Below are positions 1 through 5,819 of a DNA stretch of 9,874 nucleotides, one piece after another (the first letter of the stretch is position 1; the number at the start of each line of letters is the position of its first letter). A model generated the notes under the pieces. It saw nothing but the letters and a program-made list of their open reading frames with translations, was not told where the DNA came from and ran no database searches. Source of the stretch: DASVFB01 sp045806505 (GTDB lineage: Bacteria; Actinomycetota; Thermoleophilia; Gaiellales; Gaiellaceae); contig JBJMJE010000038.1 in NCBI GenBank assembly GCA_045806505.1, positions 1-9,874 on the forward strand. Direction: 5' to 3'. Made by a program: the position numbers and the translations under genes.

Positions 1-263
1 AGCACCCTCTTCGCCCTCGGTGTGAAAGGAACCGCTCCGGCGCCGGCGCTGTCGCCGACGCCGACGGTCTCGACGACCTCCGCCCGAACCTCCGGCAAGG
101 TCACGTCAAGGGATGCGAGGACGCGCGAGGCCCCTCCCGCGTCCTCGCGCAACAGACCGAGCAGCAGATGCTCGGTTCCGATGTAGTTGTGCTTCAGCTG
201 CCGCGCTTCGTCCTGTGCGTGGACGACGACGCTGCGTGCGCGCTCGGTGAAGCGCTGGAACAC
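1..263 (-). CDS. clpC: ATP-dependent Clp protease ATP-binding subunit ClpC, N-terminal part
   Basis: Only the first 87 codons lie in the window; the gene continues past the left edge. The protein starts MFQRFTERARSVVVHAQDEA and continues with YIGTEHLLLGLLRED, the hallmark of the first Clp N-terminal repeat (Clp_N), which binds adaptors and substrates in ClpA/ClpC Hsp100 unfoldases. The family feeds proteins to the ClpP peptidase in the cytoplasm; the AAA modules are outside the window. The start is GTG at 263. No Shine-Dalgarno sequence precedes it, but a TACACT hexamer ends 6 bases upstream, so the mRNA may be leaderless. It lies 22 bases after greA on the same strand, so read-through from greA is also possible. 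ClpC is preferred over ClpA or ClpB because of the N-terminal sequence and the neighbourhood; this cannot be confirmed without the rest. Confidence 0.9.
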   Translation of the reverse strand, partial: MFQRFTERARSVVVHAQDEARQLKHNYIGTEHLLLGLLREDAGGASRVLASLDVTLPEVRAEVVETVGVGDSAGAGAVPFTPRAKRV

Positions 264-269
264 GCCGCC

Positions 270-275
270 AGTGTA
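270..275 (-). promoter_or_regulatory. Candidate -10 element of a leaderless clpC promoter
   Basis: On the minus strand this reads TACACT, matching TATAAT at the first, second, fourth and last positions. Six bases separate it from the GTG start of clpC, which would put transcription start on or next to the start codon. No good -35 hexamer is visible about 17 bases further upstream, which lies in the greA 3' end. The site is predicted by position and sequence only. Confidence 0.45.
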
Positions 276-285
276 CGGGCCGGCG

Positions 286-759
286 CTACGCCGCCTTGAT
301 CTCGAGGATCTTGTACTTCATCGACCCGCGCGGAGTGGTGACCTCTACCGTCTCGCCCTTCTTGTGGCCGAGGATCGCCTTGCCCACGGGAGATTCATTG
401 GAGAGCTTGAGCTCCGCGGGATTCGCCTCGGCCGATCCGACGATTCGGTACTCGACCGTCTGTTTCGCGTCGACGTCGCGCAGGCGGACGGTCGAGCCGA
501 CGGACACGACGTCCTTCAAGATGTCCCGCTTCTCGATCACGCGCGCAGCGGCGAGCCGCTCCTCGAGCTTCGCGATCCGCGCCTCGAGCATCGCCTGCTC
601 GTTCTTCGCCGCGTCGTATTCCGCGTTCTCGGCGATGTCGCCGAACTCGCGGGCGATCTTGATGCGCTCCGCCACCTCGCGGCGCCGGGTGGTCGAGAGG
701 TCCTCGATCTCCTTCTTGAGGGCGTTATAGCCCTCTTTCGTCAGGATGATTTCCTTCAA
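286..759 (-). CDS. greA: Transcription elongation factor GreA
   Basis: The 157-residue product matches the usual GreA length of about 158. The N-terminal coiled coil (about residues 1-75) carries GDIAENAEYDAAKNEQ, whose Asp41 and Glu44 are the tip acidic residues that help RNA polymerase cleave backtracked RNA. The C-terminal FKBP-like domain (about 80-157) includes SPVGKAILGHKKGETVEVTTP, typical of the family. It acts in the cytoplasm in the secondary channel of RNA polymerase. The start is TTG at 759, supported by a GGAGG ribosome binding site 7 bases upstream and by the standard position of the tip acids. The gene is divergent from dusB, with a good sigma-70-type promoter between them, and clpC follows on the same strand. 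Confidence 0.97.
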   Translation of the reverse strand: MKEIILTKEGYNALKKEIEDLSTTRRREVAERIKIAREFGDIAENAEYDAAKNEQAMLEARIAKLEERLAAARVIEKRDILKDVVSVGSTVRLRDVDAKQTVEYRIVGSAEANPAELKLSNESPVGKAILGHKKGETVEVTTPRGSMKYKILEIKAA

Positions 760-766
760 GTAAGCG

Positions 767-771
767 CCTCC
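767..771 (-). promoter_or_regulatory. Ribosome binding site of greA
   Basis: GGAGG on the minus strand lies 7 bases before the TTG start of greA. It is one of the few clear Shine-Dalgarno sequences in the window, and it settles the choice of a TTG start. Confidence 0.8.
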
Positions 772-815
772 AGAAAGGGAAAATCACGGCCGGAAAGCGC
801 CGCTAGCGGGCGGGA

Positions 816-844
816 ATGGTAGCTCCGAGGCACCTGGGCGTCAA
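816..844 (-). promoter_or_regulatory. Promoter of greA (-35 TTGACG, 17-base spacer, -10 TACCAT)
   Basis: On the minus strand TTGACG (839-844) and TACCAT (816-821) are separated by exactly 17 bases. The -35 box matches TTGACA at 5 of 6 positions and the -10 box matches TATAAT at 4 of 6, which suits a housekeeping sigma factor. Transcription would start near 809, giving a leader of roughly 50 bases that contains the GGAGG site. This is the best promoter in the window. Confidence 0.72.
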
Positions 845-863
845 CAGGGGTCGAGTACCCTGT
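844..863. repeat. Perfect 6-base inverted repeat between greA and dusB, possible operator
   Basis: ACAGGG at 844-849 and CCCTGT at 858-863 are exact inverted copies around an 8-base spacer. The left arm touches the greA -35 box (839-844) and the right arm covers most of the candidate dusB -10 (856-861). A dimeric repressor bound here could control both genes. No regulator family is recognised, and a chance 6-base repeat in GC-rich DNA is possible. Confidence 0.35.
856..861 (+). promoter_or_regulatory. Candidate -10 element of dusB
   Basis: TACCCT lies 9 bases before the ATG of dusB. It has the TANNNT form and there is no Shine-Dalgarno sequence between it and the start codon, so the transcript would be leaderless or have only a few leader bases. 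No convincing -35 hexamer is seen at 16-18 bases upstream. Confidence 0.35.
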
Positions 864-870
864 CCCCGCG

Positions 871-1929
871 ATGCTGGACCTGCGCGAGCGCTGGAGGATC
901 GGGCCTGTCGAGATCCCCTCGCGGATCGTCCTGGCGCCGATGGCCGGCGTCAGCGTCCAGGCCTTTCGGCGTCAGGGCCGCCGCTTCGGTGCAGGGCTCG
1001 TCTGTTCGGAAATGGTCTCTTGCGCCGGAATCGAGCACCGGAACGAGCGGACGCTCGGCTACCTGCGCGTCGGCTCGGACGAGCACCCGCTCGCGATCCA
1101 GATCTTCGGCTCAGATCCGCCGGTGATGGCCGAGGCGTCGCGCATGGTCGCGGCCGCGGGAGCCGACATCGTCGACATCAACTTCGGCTGCCCCGTAAGG
1201 AAGGTGACGAAGACAGGCGCCGGCGCAACCCTCCTCGACGATCCGGATCGCGCGTGCCGGATCGTGGCCGCAGTCGCGGGCGCCGTCGACATCCCCGTCT
1301 CCGTGAAGATGCGGCGCGGGCTCGAGAATGGATCCCGGCGCTGCCTCGAGGTCGGGCCACGGCTCGTCGAGGCCGGCGCCAAGACGCTGACGCTGCATCC
1401 GCGCTCGGCACGCCAGATGTACACGGGCGAGGCCGACCATTCTCTGACGGCCGAGCTCGTAGACCTCGTCGACGTGCCGGTAATCGCGTCGGGCGACGTC
1501 ACTTCTCGCGCGCGGGCGCAGGCCGTCCTTGCGACGACCGGAGCGGCCGCGGTCATGGTCGGCCGCGCGGCGCAGGGTAATCCGTGGGTGCTCCGGGAGA
1601 TGATCGGCGACGACGGCGAAGACCCGACGCGCGAGGAGGTCGTCGCGGAGCTCGTCCTCTTCATGCGCGAGACCGTGCGCGAGCTCGGTGAGCGGCGCGC
1701 GAGCGGCTTCCTGAAGAAGTTCTACGGCTGGTACCTCGGCCGCGGCCGCTTCCCGCGCCCGTTCAAGCAGGAGCTCGTTCAGATCGAGGCGGTCAGCGAC
1801 GTCGAGGCGCGTCTCTTCGAGACGGTTCCGGGCGCGCGATTCGTGTTGGCGCGGATCGAGCAGGAGCAGCCGCAGGTGGACGAGGTGCTCCTCGACGACA
1901 TGCCGATCTCGATCTACGGCGGCGGATGA
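871..1929 (+). CDS. dusB: tRNA-dihydrouridine synthase, DusB-like
   Basis: The 352-residue product is an FMN-dependent enzyme that reduces specific uridines in the tRNA D-loop. The N-terminal TIM barrel (about residues 10-240) shows LAPMAGVS near the start and DINFGCPVRKVTKTGAG with the catalytic Cys at residue 107. It also has VSVKMRRG with Lys146, LHPRSARQMYTGEADH with His176, and the phosphate-binding ASGDV and VGRAAQGNPW motifs. The helical tRNA-binding domain follows (about 245-352, including GFLKKFYGWYLG). All key residues are present. ATG at 871 is the only standard start in the frame after the upstream in-frame stop at 820. No Shine-Dalgarno is seen. The stop overlaps the next gene by 4 bases, suggesting an operon. 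DusB is the usual name for this type in actinobacteria; the exact target uridine cannot be told. Confidence 0.93.
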   Translation: MLDLRERWRIGPVEIPSRIVLAPMAGVSVQAFRRQGRRFGAGLVCSEMVSCAGIEHRNERTLGYLRVGSDEHPLAIQIFGSDPPVMAEASRMVAAAGADIVDINFGCPVRKVTKTGAGATLLDDPDRACRIVAAVAGAVDIPVSVKMRRGLENGSRRCLEVGPRLVEAGAKTLTLHPRSARQMYTGEADHSLTAELVDLVDVPVIASGDVTSRARAQAVLATTGAAAVMVGRAAQGNPWVLREMIGDDGEDPTREEVVAELVLFMRETVRELGERRASGFLKKFYGWYLGRGRFPRPFKQELVQIEAVSDVEARLFETVPGARFVLARIEQEQPQVDEVLLDDMPISIYGGG

Positions 1930-2468
1930 CCGAGTCGCTCCGCGGGCAACTCCTGATCGCCTCGCCCGCGCTGATCGATCCGAACTTCCGGCGCACGGTC
2001 GTCCTCGTCGTCGCCCACGACGAGGACGGCGCCGTCGGCCTCGTGCTCAACCGGCCGACGGACGCGGAGGTCGCAGAGGCCGTTCCCGAGCTCGCAGAGG
2101 TCGTCGAGCCCGGCGCCACCGTCTCGGTCGGCGGACCCGTTCAGAACGAATCGGTGGTCGTGCTCGCCGAGTGGGATGACCATGACGAAGCAGGCGCAAT
2201 GGTCTTCGGCGACATCGGGCTGATGGCGGCCGAGGCCGATTCGGAGCATGTGGCGGATGCGACCCGGCGCCTGCGCGTGTTCGCCGGCTACGCGGGCTGG
2301 GGAGGCGGCCAGCTCGAGGCGGAGCTCGAAGAGGGATCGTGGGTCGTGGAGCCCGCGGTCGAGGAGGACGTGTTCGGCAGCGGCGACGTGTGGGCCAGCG
2401 TCCTGCGGCGCAAGGGCGGCGCGTTCACGCTGGTGGCCACGATGCCCGAGGACCCCTCCCTGAACTAG
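1926..2468 (+). CDS. UPF0301 (YqgE/AlgH, DUF179) family protein
   Basis: The 180-residue protein begins LRGQLLIASPALIDPNFRRT and continues with VVLVVAHDEDGAVGLVLNRPT, the characteristic start of the UPF0301/YqgE family. Further family features are VSVGGPVQ near residue 67-73 and FAGYAGWGGGQLEAELEEGSWVV near 118-140. It has no signal peptide or membrane segment, so it is probably cytoplasmic. Members have been crystallised, but a firm biochemical role is not known to me. The ATG lies inside the end of dusB (ATGA shared at 1926-1929), so translation is probably coupled. Its 3' end overlaps the convergent coaX gene by 4 bases. Confidence 0.92.
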   Translation: MTESLRGQLLIASPALIDPNFRRTVVLVVAHDEDGAVGLVLNRPTDAEVAEAVPELAEVVEPGATVSVGGPVQNESVVVLAEWDDHDEAGAMVFGDIGLMAAEADSEHVADATRRLRVFAGYAGWGGGQLEAELEEGSWVVEPAVEEDVFGSGDVWASVLRRKGGAFTLVATMPEDPSLN

Positions 2469-3217
2469 GCGTTCAGCTCCCACACAAGGCGCAATCCCTC
2501 GAGGGTGAGCCACGGGTCTACCTTCTGGATCGTCTTCGAGTGCGGCGCGATCAGATCCGCGAGGCCGCCGGTCGCGACGACATGAGCTTCGCCGTCGAGC
2601 TCGGCTCGGATGCGCGTGACGATTTCGTCCACCTGGCCGGTGAAGCCGTAGACGAGGCCCGACTGCAGCGAAGCCACCGTCGTCTTGCCGATCACGTTCG
2701 GCGGCTCCGTGAATTCGACGCGGAAGAGACGCGCCGCGCGGGCGAAGAGCGCATCCATGGAAATCTCGATTCCGGGGGCGAGAACGCCGCCGAGCCACTC
2801 CCCTTCCGCGGATACGACGTCGAAGTTCGTCGACGTTCCGAAGTCGACGACGATCGCCGGCACGCCGTAGCGGCTCTTGACCGCCACGGCATTCGCGATC
2901 CGGTCCGGCCCGACCTCGCGCGGATCGTCCGAGCGCACGGGAACGCCGGTGCGGACCCCGGGCCCGAGCACAAGTAGCCTCGCCGACGTCGAGCGGCCGA
3001 CGAACTCTTCGTACGAGCGAACGAGGGCCGGGACCGTTGACGAAAGGCAGACACCGCTCACCTCGTCCAGTTCCGGCACGAGAGCGTCGACGAGAGCACC
3101 GAGCTCGTCCCCGCTGCGGTGCGACTCCGTCGCCACGCGCCAGTGATCGCCGAGCGTCTCGCCGTCGTACAGCCCGAGGACGGTCTGGGTGTTCCCGACG
3201 TCGATCGCGAGAAGCAT
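2465..3217 (-). CDS. coaX: Type III pantothenate kinase
   Basis: The 250-residue protein catalyses ATP-dependent phosphorylation of pantothenate, the first step of coenzyme A synthesis. Type III enzymes belong to the ASKHA fold. The sequence shows the phosphate-1 motif AIDVGNTQT with Asp6, and the GPDRIANAVAV motif with Asp105, which aligns with the general base of the family. It also has VVDFGTSTNFDVV with Asp125 near the monovalent-cation site, GGVLAPGI at 143-150 and ATGGLADLI at 215-223. Length is normal. The start is ATG at 3217, which places the DVGNT motif at the usual distance; no strong Shine-Dalgarno precedes it. It converges on the UPF0301 gene with shared stop bases and diverges from a small gene at 3267. 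Confidence 0.95.
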   Translation of the reverse strand: MLLAIDVGNTQTVLGLYDGETLGDHWRVATESHRSGDELGALVDALVPELDEVSGVCLSSTVPALVRSYEEFVGRSTSARLLVLGPGVRTGVPVRSDDPREVGPDRIANAVAVKSRYGVPAIVVDFGTSTNFDVVSAEGEWLGGVLAPGIEISMDALFARAARLFRVEFTEPPNVIGKTTVASLQSGLVYGFTGQVDEIVTRIRAELDGEAHVVATGGLADLIAPHSKTIQKVDPWLTLEGLRLVWELNA

Positions 3218-3226
3218 CTCGGCGAG

Positions 3227-3258
3227 AACGTAACCGTACGGCGCCGCCCTGCGTTCAA
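3227..3258 (-). promoter_or_regulatory. Weak candidate coaX promoter region
   Basis: On the minus strand TTGAAC (3253-3258) is followed by two tandem TANNNT hexamers, TACGGT (3233-3238, spacing 14) and TACGTT (3227-3232, spacing 20). Neither spacing is ideal. TACGTT ends 9 bases before the coaX ATG, so a nearly leaderless transcript is possible. The region is the whole 49-base gap between coaX and the divergent gene at 3267, so some promoter must lie here or in the neighbouring genes. Confidence 0.25.
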
Positions 3259-3266
3259 ACAGTGTC

Positions 3267-3503
3267 TTGCTTTCCTGGTATCCGCAATCGCGTTACACGC
3301 CCTGTCCGGATTGCGGCGCTCCCGTGCCTGTCGAGGAAGACACCGTGCACGAGTGCGAGCGCCAGCGCTACGTCGAGTATCAGATGCTGCTCCACCGGTT
3401 GCAGATCACGGCGTTCGAGCAGCAGTTCAACGACTGGCTCCACACGCCGCACGGACGCTTCGCGGCGTACTACGCCGCGCGCGAGCGTTTCATCGCGGCT
3501 TAG
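3267..3503 (+). CDS. Small hypothetical protein with a possible CCHC zinc site
   Basis: I do not recognise this 78-residue protein. Near the N-terminus it has YTPCPDCGAPVPVEEDTVHE followed by Cys30, giving C13-x2-C16-x11-H28-x-C30, which could bind one zinc ion. The rest (about 31-78) looks helical and rich in aromatic residues and Gln, as in YVEYQMLLHRLQITAFEQQF, then ends with an Arg/Ala-rich stretch. There is no signal peptide or membrane segment. The only standard start between the in-frame stop at 3231 and the Cys motif is TTG at 3267, without a Shine-Dalgarno site. It diverges from coaX by 49 bases and ends 4 bases before the convergent DUF2469-like gene. The ordered Cys/His motif and G/C-rich third codon positions favour a real gene, perhaps nucleic-acid binding or structural. 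Confidence 0.65.
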   Translation: MLSWYPQSRYTPCPDCGAPVPVEEDTVHECERQRYVEYQMLLHRLQITAFEQQFNDWLHTPHGRFAAYYAARERFIAA

Positions 3504-3507
3504 GGCG

Positions 3508-3873
3508 TTACGCCTCGTCGTCCGGCGAGAGCGACTCGCCGATGCGTTCGGCGAGATCGTCGGCCGTCAGCAAAGGCTCGTCGCCTTCGCCGCGGAGCTC
3601 TTCGATCGTCACGTCGCTGGACGTGTAGACGTCGGCCCGCGGGATGATCCGCGTCGGCCGGTTCTTGTCCCACACCCAGACGTCCTCCATCTTGAGCTGG
3701 AAGAACGGGTACGAAGGCTGCGGGACGTACTGGAGGTCGAGCTTGTTGCAGAGGTAGGTCGCGTCCTGCGTCAGCACGCAGTAGCGGAAGAGGCCGAAGA
3801 CGGCCGAGTACTCCTTCCGCAGCTGGAGCTCGAGCTCCGCCTCGTACTCGTCGAGCTCATCGAGGTGGCTCAT
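3508..3873 (-). CDS. DUF2469-like conserved protein
   Basis: The 121-residue protein begins MSHLDELDEYEAELELQLRK and contains MEDVWVWDKNRPTRI (62-76) followed by DVTIEEL (87-93). From memory, actinobacterial DUF2469 proteins start with a very similar acidic KYETEMEL-type helix and carry an AWVWDMYRPAR-type block followed by DVNIEE, at similar spacing. The function of that family is unknown to me. This copy has a longer acidic C-terminal tail (about 95-121) than the roughly 100-residue proteins I recall, and two cysteines (32 and 42). It has no signal peptide and is probably cytoplasmic. The start is ATG at 3873; the frame stays open further upstream, but that extension is Arg/Ser-rich translation of folK in another frame. 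It overlaps the folK 3' end by 17 bases. TACACT lies 7 bases before the ATG. Confidence 0.8.
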   Translation of the reverse strand: MSHLDELDEYEAELELQLRKEYSAVFGLFRYCVLTQDATYLCNKLDLQYVPQPSYPFFQLKMEDVWVWDKNRPTRIIPRADVYTSSDVTIEELRGEGDEPLLTADDLAERIGESLSPDDEA

Positions 3874-4306
3874 CTCGAGCAGTGTAGCCCCGCCCCGAGG
3901 GGGTCCAGCCGAGCTCCCGGAGCGGCTCCAGCACGAACGCCCGCTCGTGGAGGCGCGGGTGGGGCACCTGAAGGCCAGGCTCGTCGATCGTGGTGTCCCC
4001 GTAGAGCAAGAGGTCGAGGTCGAGGGTCCTCGGCCCCCCGGTCGGGCCTTCCCGGGTTCGCCCGAAGTCCGCCTCGGTCTGGAGCAGCACGCCCAACAGG
4101 TCTCGCGCCGTGAGCGACGTCTCGAGCGCGATCGCACCGTTGAGGAAAGGCGGCTGATCCGTCACCGGGCCAACGGGGTCGGTCTCGCGGAGCGAAGAGA
4201 CGCCGACTACCTCGATCCGGGGATTCGAAGCCAGCGCGTCGACGGCCGCGCGTAGTGTTCGCTCTCGGTCGCCGAGATTGGCTCCCAGCCCCACATACGC
4301 CCGCAT
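3857..4306 (-). CDS. folK: 2-amino-4-hydroxy-6-hydroxymethyldihydropteridine pyrophosphokinase
   Basis: FolK transfers pyrophosphate from ATP to 6-hydroxymethyl-dihydropterin, giving the substrate of FolP. The 149-residue protein begins MRAYVGLGANLGDRERTLRA, the standard HPPK start, and has SSLRETDPVGPVTDQPPFLNGA for pterin binding (38-59 region). GPRTLDLDLLLYGD carries the magnesium-binding Asp95 and Asp97, and PHPRLHERAFVLEPLREL (115-132) is the family signature. Nothing essential is missing. The ATG at 4306 overlaps the ATG of the divergent protease gene in a shared CATG. No Shine-Dalgarno is present; GATGAT (4314-4319 on the minus strand) ends 7 bases before the start and could be a weak -10 box, so the promoter would lie within the protease signal-peptide codons. 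The DUF2469-like gene follows with a 17-base overlap. Confidence 0.95.
   Translation of the reverse strand: MRAYVGLGANLGDRERTLRAAVDALASNPRIEVVGVSSLRETDPVGPVTDQPPFLNGAIALETSLTARDLLGVLLQTEADFGRTREGPTGGPRTLDLDLLLYGDTTIDEPGLQVPHPRLHERAFVLEPLRELGWTPSGRGYTARDEPPR
3881..3886 (-). promoter_or_regulatory. Candidate -10 element for leaderless transcription of the DUF2469-like gene
   Basis: TACACT on the minus strand, the same hexamer as before clpC, ends 7 bases before the ATG at 3873. It lies within the 3' end of folK. No Shine-Dalgarno occurs between it and the start codon. No clear -35 box is visible. The gene may instead, or also, be read through from folK. Confidence 0.4.
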
Positions 4307-5819
4307 GGCGGGAATCATCGCGCTTGTCGCGTCGGCCCTGCTCGTCGCGCCACCGGCGCGGGCCGCTCGATTCTCGCTCGTCGAGGCACGCCCGGCCGCG
4401 ACCCCGTACCTGCGGCTCACCGGCGGGCACGAGGTGAACGACGCGCTCGGGATGTGGCGCGTGTCCCGGCGCGACGCACGGAGGCTGCGGCGCGCAGGCC
4501 TCGTTCGCGCCGCCGAGCCTGAGCGGCGTCTGCGGGTCGAGGCGAGCACGATCGATCCGCTGGTCGACGGCGAGTGGTGGCTTGCATCGGTCGGCGCGTC
4601 GAGCGACTCGGCGCCCGGGCCGGGCGTGCCCGTCGCGGTGATCGACACCGGCGTCGACTTCACCCACCCGGAGTTCGTCGCGAGGCCCGACACGAGACCG
4701 CTGAACGCGCAAAGCGTCGTCGACACGCTGGGGGACTTCCACGGCACCGCGGTCGCCTCGGTCGTCGGAGCGCCCGTCAACGGCGTCGGGATGGTCGGGG
4801 TCTATCCGCAGGCGTCGCTCTACGCATACGACGCAGACCTCTCCGGCGGGATCACGAACACCGATCTGATCCAGGGGATCGCCGACGCGGCTCGGCTCGG
4901 GCGGGCGGTCATCAACCTCAGCGTCGGCTCGACGCGGCCGGATCCGCTGCTCGAGGACACGGTGCTCGCTGCCGTGCGGAGCGGCGCGCTGATCGTCGCG
5001 GCGTCCGGGAACTTCGGCGCGAACAGCGCGCCGACCTACCCGGCCGACCTGCCTCACGTCCTGACGGTCGGAGCGACCGACCACACCGGCCGCGCGGCGT
5101 CGTTCTCGAGCGCCTCGGACGGCGTCGACCTGGCAGCACCCGGCGTCGGGATCAGCGCTGCCGTCCCGTTCCTCTACACCGTCGACGGCTACCAGTTCCT
5201 GAACGGGACGAGCTTTGCGGCTCCGATCGTGTCAGGCGCCGCGGCGCTCGTCTGGACGCTTCGCGACGACCTCGACAGCGGCCAGATCTTCGCCGTGCTC
5301 CGCTCCTCCGCGACCGACATCGCACCGCGCGGCTTCGACCCCGGGACGGGCTTCGGGATGCTCGACATCCCGGCCGCGCTCGTACGCCGGGCGCCGAACC
5401 GCGATTCGACGGAGCCGAACGACGACGTCCGTCTCGTGCGGCCGGGAGGTCTCTTTGCGCCCGGCATCGCGCCGTTGACGTCGCGCCGGCGGACGAGCGC
5501 CTTCGTGCGCGGGTCCGTGGACGGCATCGAGGATCCGGACGACGTCTATCGCGTGTGGGTGCCGCCGCGCAGCGAGTTGGTCGTGCGGGCGAGCAACTCG
5601 GCTGTTCGCTTGCGCATCTGGCGTCCGGGCACGCCGACCGTCACCGAGGAGGGAGCGGCGCAGGCGCGCGATCTGCTCGCCTCCCGCCTGGCGCACGTCA
5701 GGGCCGCGAACACGTCGCGCGCAGGCGCCTACTACTACGCGGACGTGCGGCTCGGGCGGAGCGTCGGCAGCGCGCGTTACCAGCTGAACGTCAGGATCGC
5801 CGCTCCCGCGAAGCGGTAG
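4305..5819 (+). CDS. Secreted S8 (subtilisin-type) serine peptidase
   Basis: The 504-residue protein begins with a signal peptide (MAGIIALVASALLVAPPARA, likely cut after residue 20), so it is exported. A short, Arg-rich pro-region (about 21-90) may serve as an inhibitor. The catalytic domain (about 100-380) contains VAVIDTGVD with Asp114, FHGTAVASVVGAP with His146, IVAASGNFG with oxyanion Asn236, and NGTSFAAPIVSGAAALV with Ser303, so the triad is complete. The C-terminal part (about 390-504), with STEPNDD and DPDDVYRVWVPPRSELVVRA, resembles a PPC-like beta domain. A TTG at 4278 could add 9 residues, but ATG at 4305 gives a cleaner signal peptide. The gene is wedged between folB (29-base tail overlap) and folK (overlapping start codons), on the opposite strand to both. 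The substrate is unknown. Confidence 0.93.
   Translation: MAGIIALVASALLVAPPARAARFSLVEARPAATPYLRLTGGHEVNDALGMWRVSRRDARRLRRAGLVRAAEPERRLRVEASTIDPLVDGEWWLASVGASSDSAPGPGVPVAVIDTGVDFTHPEFVARPDTRPLNAQSVVDTLGDFHGTAVASVVGAPVNGVGMVGVYPQASLYAYDADLSGGITNTDLIQGIADAARLGRAVINLSVGSTRPDPLLEDTVLAAVRSGALIVAASGNFGANSAPTYPADLPHVLTVGATDHTGRAASFSSASDGVDLAAPGVGISAAVPFLYTVDGYQFLNGTSFAAPIVSGAAALVWTLRDDLDSGQIFAVLRSSATDIAPRGFDPGTGFGMLDIPAALVRRAPNRDSTEPNDDVRLVRPGGLFAPGIAPLTSRRRTSAFVRGSVDGIEDPDDVYRVWVPPRSELVVRASNSAVRLRIWRPGTPTVTEEGAAQARDLLASRLAHVRAANTSRAGAYYYADVRLGRSVGSARYQLNVRIAAPAKR

Noticed and set aside
816..1580. 254-codon open frame across the greA-dusB region
   Set aside because: It overlaps dusB in another frame, consists mostly of Arg, Ala, Gly and Asp, and starts inside the greA promoter.
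3503..3515. GGCG-TTA-CGCC mini-hairpin between the two convergent stops, as a two-way terminator
   Set aside because: The stem has only four base pairs plus a wobble with a three-base loop and no T runs. Too weak to call.
3874..4137. Longer N-terminus for the DUF2469-like protein
   Set aside because: The added residues are Arg/Ser/Thr-rich out-of-frame folK sequence, and the family-like start MSHLDELDEYEAELEL begins at 3873.
3870..5084. 404-codon minus-strand open frame across folK and the protease
   Set aside because: It reads folK in the wrong frame and the protease antisense; no recognisable domain.
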